From positions 496,001 to 560,000 of the forward strand of contig JAQGDQ010000049.1 of assembly GCA_030141605.1 (NCBI GenBank): a DNA stretch of 64,000 nucleotides, read 5' to 3'. Below are positions 25,560 through 37,400 of this stretch, one piece after another. The position numbers were made by a program, and so were the translations under genes. The notes beneath the pieces were generated by a model, which worked only from the letters and a program-made list of their open reading frames with translations, did not search any database and had not been told where the DNA came from. The stretch comes from Tubiluchus corallicola. Lineage: Eukaryota; Priapulida; Priapulimorpha; Priapulimorphida; Tubiluchidae. Position 1 is the stretch's first letter. Every line of letters starts with the position of its first letter.

Positions 25560-26010
25560 TTATTGGAAACTGGTTGATTAATTATATGATGATCAATAAT
25601 AATGCCTATGTTACAATCTTTCATTCCTGCATTATTGCACAAAGATTGTGTGTATGTTGTTTTATACCAGTGCAAGTGTGTCCAGTTTTTGTTTTCAAAA
25701 TCATTTGTTCCGAAAATAAAACTCATTGTTACTTTAGAAAATTTGTAAATACAAATTTTTCGTTTGGTTCCAATTCAGCTTTGAAAATCTTGCCAAGAAT
25801 TGTTATACCAAACCTTATAACTGGCTGAGCAGTTTAAGGCATTTGAGTTCTGGTCTGTCACTGCAGGCATGGGTTCAAATCCCATTTCTGACACCATGTA
25901 TACATAAGGTAAAAGATGAACCGAGCTTAACTTTTATTATGTGAACTATACATAGCAGCACAAGTCCTTAAATTATTGAATAACGAATTATGAACTGTAT
26001 GTTATCATAA
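25560..26010. other. Syntaxin 3' region and intergenic sequence
   Basis: Holds the distal poly(A) signal at 25715-25720 and the tRNA-like sequence described separately. Nothing else is supported. Confidence 0.5.
25819..25894 (+). pseudogene. tRNA-Leu-like retrosequence ending in CCA
   Basis: D-arm-like TGGCTGAGCAGTTTAAGGC, variable-arm region, then a well-kept T arm (ATGGGTTCAAATCCCAT) and TTCTGACACCA. The 3' half closely resembles metazoan class II tRNA-Leu as remembered. The 5' acceptor strand does not pair with the 3' strand, and the anticodon arm is shortened. The terminal CCA is not encoded in eukaryotic tRNA genes, so this looks like a copied-back mature tRNA or a SINE head rather than a working gene. 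Confidence 0.55.
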
Positions 26011-26012
26011 TA

Positions 26013-26939
26013 CAGTAGGCACCGCTTAATAGACTCACGGTTAATAGATTCAATCACTTATTTGACTCAAATATACATAAAAACTATCGGTAATTGACTC
26101 AAATAACTTTGCATAATTGACTCAATATTTTTCCTTCACCTACTTAAAATAAGATATTTGTGTGTGCTTAAAGAGCCTTTCCTACTTTTATGTCATCTTT
26201 ACTTCCCTTTTGTGCATTATTTATGCAGAAACAATCATGTTAAGTACCATTTTGTTTATGAGCAGATACGTTTATCATGCACTAATACGCTAGCGTAGTG
26301 GTTTTGCTTTGAATCTGTTACCCGCTCGCCCACTGTTGCCCAAAGAATTTCTGGAAGCTAAACATTTAATCGCTTGCCTAGCAGTTTCCTTTTGATGTTC
26401 TCGTTACAAATCGCGCTTTCAGGTTTAATGAGTTAACAGTCAAAGATGCAGGTACAAAGTACATAATCAGCCGGTATTCCTTGTGACTTACAAGAGTAAA
26501 CATCGTACAGCAAATAATGGCAATGTAAGTGAGCAGACGATTCAGAATTGTTTTAGTCACACACAACAACAGATTTTCAACATTTTTATAATTACGAGAA
26601 CTAAGTTGCGAGAAAATGAAGCAGCCAACTTTGAAGGAATTTTTATAATTTTTGCAAATAAACAGATGTGTGATTTAGAAAAGTATACTTTTTAATTTAT
26701 TGTTAATTCACTTATATAAATTAATATTTTGAATTGTTTTTTTCTAATTTTTAACTGCACAAAGGAATTTAGGCATTACTTTGTTTCTAAAATTCATTAA
26801 AAACCTTTGCAGTGCACAATATGCTGATGACTCATACTTCTGTGCCAGTAATACTACACCCATCAGTTAATAGGTTCAGTCGGTTAATTGGGTCAAAACA
26901 CGTCTGTCCCAAAGTGAGTCTGTTAAGCGGCGCCTACTG
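26013..26939. mobile_element. 927 bp pogo/Tigger-like DNA transposon, non-autonomous
   Basis: The left end CAGTAGGCACCGCTTAATAG and the right end, read on the other strand, CAGTAGGCGCCGCTTAACAG are inverted repeats with two mismatches in 20, followed by AGACTCA on both sides. TA flanks both ends (26011-26012, 26940-26941). The interior has no long open frame, so any transposase has decayed or was deleted. Confidence 0.85.
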
Positions 26940-26941
26940 TA

Positions 26942-29900
26942 ATTCGGCTTAGGTAGGTGTTGTTAATTTGATATTGAAGTGCTTGGCCGTTGCTGTGTTA
27001 AGAACATAAAAAAAACTGTTAAAATTCATTCTGACTTGGTTAAGTAACTAACAACTACTGTGTTGTAAAACTACTTTGTTATCTGGGGTAAATTTACAAT
27101 ATAATAAATATCATTGTACATGAGCTGTAAACTATGTACAGCAAACTATTTTTTCTCAAATCACTATGACCCGACAATTAACTTTTCTATCTAAAGTTGT
27201 CTGTCTATCTGTACAATTAACTAAAGTCTATCAAATTGCTACAAAATGCAGACCATGGCTATGGATAATTAGGACTGGCATTTGTGCTATAAAACTGTTA
27301 TTTAGCATAGTACTTATAAAGCTTATAAATGATAATATAATATGTATATTTGGGAGTAATTTTTTTGTATCGTCTATCTGTCAATATTTTGTGATGTGCT
27401 GTGTAACATTCATTTCTTCAGCTACCTAATGACAAAATATTGCAGTTATGTCAAATATTTAATAAGAATTGTTATAAAATTATATTAATATCTAATTTTA
27501 AATCTACATACTAAAGGAAAAGCCAGGCTTCTGCCAACCTTGCGTGTATTTTTAATATACGATATCAAAATTATGAACAATGCACGGACGTAATAGTTTT
27601 TTTAAAACAAAAACTAAAGTAATTATAATTATTCTCATCTTCCTATCTGTAATGGTGTTTTGTAAATTATGACGTAAGCTGACCAAAAACTAATACAAAC
27701 TTCTGCAGCATACCGAAGTTTCACTCAGATATATCACAAAAATAGGCATCTAGTTTTGTTATAACTATTTTCGTTCGATTGGTTAAAAACATCATTATTT
27801 GTTCATAATGAGCTCACTTATCGCTTTTGAAATGATTGCGACTATAACGTGATTTTACTAGTTATAAAGTAATTCTAGCTTTATCGCATTTTTATTGCTG
27901 AAACATTCTGATATTTTTTGCAAACATTATGTTATCTTCCCAGGCATCTTGGTATTTTCTTAAAACATTTGAAACGTTGTTCTTTTTTGTTAGTGTGAAA
28001 TATCGCTATGAAATGTGTTTAAAACATTTTTAAATCACTTGAGATTTGGCACTACCTATATCTTCCACATCAATTGAAACTGGTTTATAAACACAATAAT
28101 TTTTAAAATGTAACCATATTAGAATTTATGTCATCTTTTAGCATTAATATTCTGTTTGTTTGAAATAGTTTGTGATTCAATAGCTTTATTTCGTGTGAAA
28201 ATTTAAGAAAGTGTCAAAACACATGTTACTGCTTTTGGAAGTAAATAAAGTTTGTGTCATCTTTATCTTGTGGCCTATGCTCATTGGTACTTTTTGCCAA
28301 AACTTCCTCAATAATTACTCAACTATGCAAATTTTTATTCCTTAGCCTGTTGCAACATTCCAATTTGGTCTTGAATGTGGATTTCATTGTGTGATGATTA
28401 TGTAACAGTTAACAAAATATCAAAAAATATCTTGTCTCAAAGTATGTATTTAATGTATTGTGAACAAATACAACAAACTAAACATTGCAAACAATTAACA
28501 TTTACAGTTGTTTTGCCAGCTGATGTGAAGCTCTAGATGTTGTGATCACTTGTTTAACATGCACTATGTTTTATTCTGTTATCACTGTAATTGTACAAAA
28601 ACTGGTTTTGTTATTGTAAATATTATTGCCAATTAATATTCAGCGATCAATACAAGAAGTTATTATTAGGCGTAATGATAATTATTTATAATGACCTAAA
28701 TTAATTTGTTATTGTAATACCGTAATTGTAGTTCTAGGTTGGTGCTATGTAACTTGTAAGATTAATAATTATAGCCGTAACTGTTACTTTAGCGGAAATT
28801 AGAAGAATTCTGATTCGTCGTTATGCGATTCTAGTTTCAAATTACTTTGTGACGAAATGTCAAGATCATATATATAAGGAGAGCCAGATGCTGCAGTAAA
28901 GAACGTTTTCTACAAAAATTGTCGTATTCTATTCTAAGAAGTAAGTTTCGTTCGAAGTGAAGATTAATTTGGAAACAACAACAACATCATCATCATAAAT
29001 ATTTATGAAAACTTTCTTCTTCAGTTTTAGTTTAAAAGTTAAAATAAAACTAGGTTTTGCTCTGTAGTGGTAGCCATGACACAGCTATTTTTCCTTATTA
29101 CATTTTTTAGTTTAACAAATGCATTATCTTTTGTGTGGATTAATAACAAATATTTAATTTAAAGCAAATTAAAAATTCTGGTATCTAACTATGTATTGGT
29201 TTTGACGTCATAAATTTACGGAAAAGGTTATCGACTTTCCACACCTATAGAAAGCTGCAAGGGCGGCGGCGGCGATGGCGGCAGATTTACTTACTGAACA
29301 AATTTTACAAAATAGCCAGGCGTGAAAAGCACTCACTCTATCGAATTTTCATAATTATTACAAGTTGAGAACTCTGCATATATAATAATAAAATGGTTAA
29401 AATGAATATTTTAAAATTATCATATTACTAAAGTTGTTTTGCGTCTGCATAATGATCACCAAAACGTGGTCTATAACGGTGATACTGGCATAGCCTGTCA
29501 CCTTTTAAAGAAAGTTTCCAGGTGCTTTTGCATATTTAGCGAGTTTCAAGGGATATAAATTACAAATGCTGAAAATATAATAGTTAATAGCTCAGTATAA
29601 TCGAGCTCCGCTTTGATATTTTAATAGAAATATTGATTAACCTATACTGTGTCAATAATAGTCAGAATTGTATGTAAATGTGTGGGATACTTCGAGCTTT
29701 GCGAAAACACATCATTGCTTTATTTGCTTATTTTGTATTAAATTCTATCGACTATATAAAATGTGTTTTTTCTATACTATACGTCCCATAAAGAGTGATG
29801 AACGGCTTTTATTCTAATAGGCAAAATAAAATTAGACGCAGGCGTGGCTAATGAGTTAAATAGACCAGATTAATGATACGTTTGCGTTTATTGCGATCTA

Positions 29901-30386
29901 GGTCACAGAGTCGCAGACTGAATTTTACGAAATCGCTAAATGATCTTCTCTACGCAATTTTTCTCTTCCTGGCTGAACGCATTTTAATTAAAACTAACCC
30001 AGATTTGATAACATTTAATTTGGGCCACGTTGTTTCTCAGACTTTCTCAGAAATATACGTAGAGTTTAGAATCCTCCTATGGCTATAATGTTATATTAAA
30101 CCGTTTTTCTTCGTACTGTGATGGGCGTGTGTTTGTTTGGATAAGCTTTAACTCTTTTGTGGTGCTTTATGAAAATATGGTGCGAAATATTTCATCATTA
30201 ATATTTACTCAATAATAAAGTTCACGTGATTGTAGAAATTCTGCTATAAAAAGGGAATGCAATGGCCGAGAAAAAGGTGCACAAACATTTTTGTTTTGCT
30301 CTGTAATTTTCCTAAACCTACCAACACGCTTGTTCTAATGCTGGCAGAACGAGAGTTTCTTTTAAAACCTGTATGAAAGGGATACT
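26942..30386. other. Intergenic; no gene seen
   Basis: AT-rich sequence with no frame that has splice support. It holds a possible LTR around 28690-28940 (listed separately) and a short GGC/GGCGAT-rich stretch at about 29260-29282, close to TTATCGACTTTCC. The open frames at 27166-27429 and 29873-30088 have no domain-like composition. Confidence 0.45.
28690..28945 (+). mobile_element. Possible solo LTR
   Basis: A compact promoter-like layout: TATATATAAGG at 28869-28879, then GAGAGCCAGATGCTGCAG and an AGTAAAGAACG motif, a spacing typical of U3-R junctions. No second copy and no target duplication could be found by eye, so the class and limits are tentative. Confidence 0.25.
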
Positions 30387-30788
30387 CAGGGCCGCATTAT
30401 GACCTTTTTTGACGGACTCATCCTCTAACTCCCTCGAATATGTGACTTTTAGTTCGTGATATGTTTTAGATACATTTGCTTAGTTTGCAGTAAACTTATT
30501 GCAAATTCTTTAAGTATTCTAGAATAACTATCTTTTTTGCGTTAGTCGATAAAAATATTTTTTAAGAAATACCACCATTTTACTATTTTTTGCAAACCAA
30601 ATTAGCACACATTTCAATCCCCGAAAACAGATTTTTGGCAAATGTTACCAAAGCCCCAGGCTGCAACCTATACTAGCCTTATGTAGCCTGATACTGCTTG
30701 CAAATAGAGGGAATGTATATCGTACATAGTTTTTAAAAATAAAGAATTATAATAATAAAAAAGCCTTATATATGTTAATCGGGCCCTG
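30387..30788. mobile_element. 402 bp hAT-like non-autonomous transposon
   Basis: The left end CAGGGCCGCATTATGACC and the right end on the other strand CAGGGCCCGATTAACA are inverted repeats. The left flank is GGGATACT; the right flank reads AC then AGGATACT, so seven of eight target bases match after a two-base offset. It lies between the syntaxin gene and the 3' end of the Ly6-type gene. Confidence 0.6.
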
Positions 30789-31440
30789 ACAGGATACTCA
30801 AGGGAGTAACATTAACATTTCGGGTGCAGAAATGTGATACATGAACCTAATGGCAAAGTGGAAAGAAACATGTGACTAGAGACAATAATTATTAAACCAA
30901 ATTGAATTCAATTTTTTATTGCAACAATTTTTTTTCACAATACACAATTAATATAGGTCTTCGTACGTATTATGTGTTACTTTTAAGTGTAGAAGTAGAA
31001 ATTATAATAATAATTATTATAATCACTTCTAAAATACGATTCTTCATAAGAAAGCACTTAGTAATAAAGCCAATCTAGGTGACGGTGATCATTTCAGTAC
31101 ACTGCCTCAGGGTAGGTATAGTACACGTGATATCTTATCTTTTATAATAATATTTGTTGCTGCATTAACACGACGTGAAACTCTCGACGCAAAATATTGT
31201 TTTAATTCTCTATTAATTTAGTTTAAAACGCCTTTTAACAAGTCTCAGTTCTCAAATTCGCAAATTCTCAGTTCTTTAGATGCTGTTTGTCTCTTGTTGT
31301 TATTATACTTCTACTTATAGATGGCGTTCCAGTATAAATATGTTTTGGCTTCGCTCGCTGCAGGCACGGTAGAATAGGGTCCATTACTTACTTTCGTTAA
31401 TACATTTACATGCTACACAATCATTTCCAATAAAACTTAT
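30789..31440. other. Intergenic, 3' side of the Ly6-type gene
   Basis: AT-rich, with an ATAATAATTATTAT palindrome near 31005-31020. It probably includes the 3' untranslated region of the minus-strand gene that ends at 31441. No other gene is seen. Confidence 0.4.
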
Positions 31441-34400
31441 TTACAGAAGTATGTTACAGAAATACTTTCCTACAATTACTACAACGCCACAAGATATCAC
31501 AAACAAGTTTACGCTTAACTTAGAAGTAGAATTTTTCCATTTCTTGGTCGGTGCAAGTCTGAGTCCTGGGTGGGGCTTTTCTCCTGGTTTTACGCAAGGG
31601 GACCTATACGATTCCGGCACCCCAGTACCAGAATTGCAGTAATCAGTGTCACATATTGTATAGCAATCGCAACGCATACCTTCGTGAGACAGAACACACT
31701 GACCCCAAGGTCTAAATTCGTCTTTGATGTCACAACCGCGTGCGAACGACCACACCAATCCTACAATTTGCAACATAATTATGTATTAACTACCAAATGA
31801 CTACAGTTCTCAAAGAAAAAGCAGAGAAACTATAACATTTCCCAAATAAAGTTAAAAATTTAAATAGTTTTTTGCAAATTTAGTAATTTGATTAATTTTC
31901 ATTTCACAATAATTGTTTCATTTATTTGACATTAAGCTCCACTGTGTAAATTTTGATGCCTGGATTAACAAATTAATAATAATAAGTTTATTGGTGAGTG
32001 CAATACAATACAATACAATACAATACAATACAATACAATACAATACAATACAATACAATACAATACAATACAATACAATACAATACAATACAGTACAGTA
32101 CAGTACAGTACAGTACAGTACAGTACAGTACAGTACAGTACAGTACAGTACAGTACAGTACAGTACAGTACAGTACAGTACAGTACAGTACAGTACAGTA
32201 CAGTACAGTACAGTACAGTACAGTACAGTACAGTACAGTACAGTACAGTACAGTACAGTACAGTACAGTACAGTACAGTACAGTACAGTACAGTACAGTA
32301 CAGTACAATACAATACAATACAATACAATACAATACAGTACAGTACAATACTATACAATATATTTAATAATCATTAGATTATATGCCGTGGCTATTAAAA
32401 TATTTTTGCAATTGGATTTACAATTCATTTATTTAATAATCGGGCGATGGGTAGTTGTCCATGTCAAAATGGGTAGTTATCGAGGATATGCTTTACGGGG
32501 ATGAGGAAGTTGTTTTAACTACCGTTTCATATGGAAGAAAATGAAGATTTAAATTCAAATCACATTCAACCGAAGTTAAGCAACAATGAAACTGATTAAA
32601 TGTCAGTGAATGGATGGATGGATGACCACCAGGATCAATACTTGCTCTGTCAAGGTTCATTCATCATGCCGATTCTTTATTTCGCTGTGGGCGATGTATA
32701 CCATATGTATCAGAATATGATTAAGATGCTTCAACTGGTTCAGAGTCTCACCTTACAGATTCGACTTGATAACAATCCAGATTTCGGTCCTGCCACAGAT
32801 ATTTGTCAATAGGTGACAGATTCGAGCTTACAGAATAGCGAAAAGTACGCAAAGACTAGTAGAGAGCCTCACAGAAGCTGCTGAAGTAGTTTTTATTAGA
32901 ATAACCACTGTTAATACTTACACTCGCAATCTTGAATAACAGAAATTTATAATAAAGCAATTCTAATAATGTAAGTAAACAGAAAATTTACACTTCAAAA
33001 TGCCATTGAAAAGTAGTGATGCTGTATATACATCAGAACACAGAGTGAATTTTAATTCTTGGCAATTACGTTAATAATACGATTTTGGCACTAGAATAGC
33101 TGTCAACTGGAATCACTAGACTTACCGTCTTGGAAATTAAGTTCTACATAACAAGAGCGGTCGCTTGTGCAGTTCGTGATCGGACGTCCCGTATAAGCTA
33201 TGTTAGGATCACTTTCACAGACGCTAGGACCGGGTATGTTATTTGAACACGTGTAACACATCAAACCATTTGCTGTAATTATAAAAAGAACTCGAGACAG
33301 TGGCTCTGTGTACTTTTAGGCTTACGTTGCTGGAAGATATTATTTTGAAATAAATCTGTTAATAGGCCTAAAACTGCATGATAATTGGCCGTAGGACTGC
33401 ACAGACATTGCTTTTACTTTTCTGCTTTTTATTAGCAGTGTATTATATGACGTTATTTTTCAATTGCTTGTAATTTTATTTCTCCATTTTAACGTGCCGA
33501 AACTTTTTTGCGTTGTTTTTATACCTTAATTTTTTTGCAGTTCTTGGCTTTCTTTATTTCTGCTCATTTTCTTTATATATATATACATTTAAGTCATACA
33601 ATGTTGGACGATTTTTGCATTATTTGTAAATTTTATGTCCTTACATGTATTTATTTTTCTTAATTTTAAATTACTGAAAATACCAATCAAGACCTTGTTG
33701 TAAACGAGCTTTGCTCAAACAAATGTATATTGAATAAATATCTTTTCTTATCCTATTCTATCCTACCCAACCCTACTCTGCTCTGCTCTACAATACCCCA
33801 CCTTATCCTATCCTATCCTGCCTATCCTGTCCTTTCCTGTCCTGTCCTGTTATGTCCTGTCCTGTCCTGTCCTGTCCTGTCCTGTCCTGTCCTGTCCTGT
33901 CCTGTCCTGTCCTGTCCTGTCCTGTCCTGTCCTGTCCTGTCCTGTCCTGTCCTGTCCTGTCCTGTCCTGTCCTGTCCTGTCCTGTCCTGTCCTGTCCTGT
34001 CCTGTCCTGTCCTGTCCTGTCCTGTCCTGTCCTGTCCTGTCCTGTCATAACCTACCATAGCCTACCCTACCCTACCCTGCCCTGCCCTGCCCTGCCCTGC
34101 CCTGCCCCGCCCTGCCCCGCCCCGTCCCGTCCCGTCCCGTCCCGTCCCGTCCCGTCCCGTCCCGTCCCGTCCTAGCCTATCCTATCCTATCCTATCCTAT
34201 CCTATCCTATCCTATCCTATCCTATCCTATCCTATCTTATCTTATCTTAAAGAGAAGCCGTAAGTAGAGTTGCTTGTGGCTTGAAAACCTAAGGGTCATT
34301 AGCGTGGTGAGAATCCGGTTTACCGGATATTGTTTAGCGATAACTACAAATGTATTACTAATTAATAGTTTTTTAAAACGAGGACACTGGTGTTGTAAAT

Positions 34401-37400
34401 ATTTTGCTGTGGTATTTTACGCAAAACACGTAGACCTATAGTCATTTATCAAAGGGAGGAAGCAATGTAGGCTAATAGCGTTTCTTAATGAGCACGTTTT
34501 AACAGTTTCACTACAATACAATCAGTTGCTTTAAACAATTCAAGTGACACTCTAAGTAAGATGATTTGTGAATCAGTATTAGTTCCTAAAAGTCATACTA
34601 GCACGAGAACGCCGCAAAAATTATTTAAGTGATATTTGAAGTTTTTTCAGCTATAAATGTTTCGTGTAAGTTTGTGCAACCAACATTGTACACCATCAAC
34701 AGGGTGCATAAGATTATGGATATGTATAAAATAAATAAAATAGCTTATTTTATGGATTTTTGAAATTTTATTTTATGGATATCACTAAAATAAGAAATAG
34801 ACTATATCTGGAACGAGATGCCCAGGGGGAAACCAATTAAAAAGTAAAAACAGGAGTGCTTGAAACGTGTTTTTAAACACACAGGACTTAGTTTTAATTT
34901 TAAAGGTTTCGTTTTAATTTTATCGGTTTCATATCACTTCAAATTTAATCAAATTTTACGAGACAATGGCTGGGTCTCTCTCAGTTATTTTCAGACCGAA
35001 CTCCAGCTCATGCTTTGGTTGAAACTTCGCCATCTTGATAACAAAAAGACATTGAGAAAAAAACAATGTAAAATAGCAAATCCGGAAATGCGCTTTTGTT
35101 GGTTTGCTTTTCTTTCTCTTTCTCTCCTTCTAACGTTCGTTTTCAGTGTTGCCAATGCTTACAACTCGTTACTTTGTACAAAAAATCACAAAAAATATTT
35201 TTTTATTTTACGCATTTCTTATTTTATGAATTTTTCAAATTTTATTTTATGGATTTTTGGTCTTATTTTATGGATATCCATAATCTTATGCAGCCTGACC
35301 ATCAACCAACTACTCTAGAATCTGTCATTAAGTCGCCAAAGCAACTGCAAACGTGTTTTAACTGTATAATATAGCTCAGGAAACAATAAGATCTTAAAAA
35401 CCCTTAATTATTATAAACGTAATATTAGCACCATCCTTAATGATGGCACATAATCATTTAAATTTTGATCATAAACTTGAAAAATGAAATGTGAAAGTTG
35501 AAATACAGCCTGCATGATTTGTAGTTTTTTGTACCATAGGCACTTAAAGAACGTAATTAAACCTGATTTTTTATTGAATCATTGCTGTTGGAGTGTGTGG
35601 AACTATAGGAACGACTTACGGGTTGCGATACCACTAAAATCAATTTTTCTGATAAGAAAAAAATCTCTAAAATAAGAAGGTGATAAACACCGCACTTGAA
35701 AACTATCGTATATTACTGGGACAAAGGTATAGTGATAAATCTTGTAATAAATCTCTATAAAAAGTGTATATAAATAAATTTATATAAAAGTATTAATTAC
35801 TTGTAAAATACCTGTAATTAACGATCACCGCGCAAATCTACTCGAAAACAGTGCTACCTGTACAACTTAGTCTTTAATGCAGCTCAACTTAATCGTCATA
35901 AAAGACAGATAACTAAGGCGTTATAACATAGACAGCGCTTTCGATCTAGTTGTCTTAAAGCATATTTCTTGAAAAACAATATTGGCAATAGTCATCAATT
36001 TATCGTTCCTTCTCTTGTAGACACCGTGGTACTGCCTTTTGTCAGAGCATTCCAGTCTCTCTTGTCTGCGGCTAACAAATTTAGTTCTTATGCTAATAAA
36101 ACTAGATTTGGTTGTGATTGTTATTTATATCAGCTATTCGAGTAGTTCTTTTTTTGAAGATTTTAAAGTTTCTAGAACGTATGGCAATTCTTACAAATGT
36201 TTTACTTGTTAACCTAAAGCGTATCCTACACAGGCGTACATTTTGTCATTTTTAATATTACTCCCCTAAGTTACAAAGAAGATTTCTGTGTAACGAGTCA
36301 ATTTATTTGCTTGAGTAATTCTTAAACCCCAATAATCCGCTGTTATACATAAATATACTGATAACGTAAGCATTAAATAATCGATCTTAAAATCTTCGTG
36401 TTAAATTTTTGCTACTTTCTCCAAAATAAACAATGAACCAAATTGTAAAGACATTCAAATTTTTTTTCTTATAATGCTTGCATTGGACCGCTTACTACTT
36501 TCTATTCTTAATAACATTTTTTGGCATTAAGATATAAAACTATATGACTGGCATTGTTTCGTCTATGTTTGCCGTCTATTGTTTCTCTATACTTCATTTA
36601 TTTTTGCCTCGCACAATATTATTGCAAAATAAACCCATGTATCAACATTCAACACCTTGAGTTACAGCTCAATTAATGTCAAATGATTTTCAAATTTATT
36701 AGGTGTAGGAATGTCAAGCAGTACAGAGAATGCTGCTGCTACTACTATACGTTTTCTAGTTTCCTTCTCAAGTCTGAAACGTTGCATCATTTAAGCCAGG
36801 CCATGTTAGTTCGGTATTAAGCATAATAGGCCTATGTCGTATTATATCAGGTGGCGCAAAAGAAACGTGCCGAAGTTTTAATTACGATAATATAAGAAAA
36901 AATAAACGAATCGCTTGAAAATTCCAATAAGTAAGATACAGAAGTCTTAAAACAACAAGTTTAAAAAATAAATACCGGAAAAATTTTTGTCACGTTTATT
37001 AACTACAAATTAGACGAAGACGTTTCTTACAACAACTGTGGAGGGGGAATAGAGTTTCTTATTTCTTTCAGGGATATTTGGTCCTAGCGCTCAACAGTTT
37101 TTGCCTTTAATTTCGCTACAGAGCCTACATCAAAAGGCTCTATACTATGCGACCGTCGCACACTTTCTCGGAGAATTCAAGATACGGTGTTGACAGGATT
37201 AAGTTCCATTTTTCCTTGATAACAAATATTTACCAATACTTGATTTTCTGTGGTAAAGACCATAATGTAAGCTGGTTGATTTTTTTATTGTTTTGCTGCC
37301 ATTGTATTGTATCGAGTGCTTTATACGTCACAGTGGCTATTTTTCAATTGATGATAAGCTGACATCGTTCTCGCATTTAAATTTTTAACGTGCAAATGTT

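Noticed and set aside
27166-27429. 87-residue hydrophobic frame
   Set aside because: AT-rich composition alone explains the hydrophobicity; no supporting signals.
31913-32504. Long overlapping open frames on both strands (QYSTV and LYCTV repeats)
   Set aside because: They are only readings of the CAATA/CAGTA array.
33730-34175. Open frames of SCPVL and TGQDR repeats
   Set aside because: Readings of the CCTGT array; no splice or start context.
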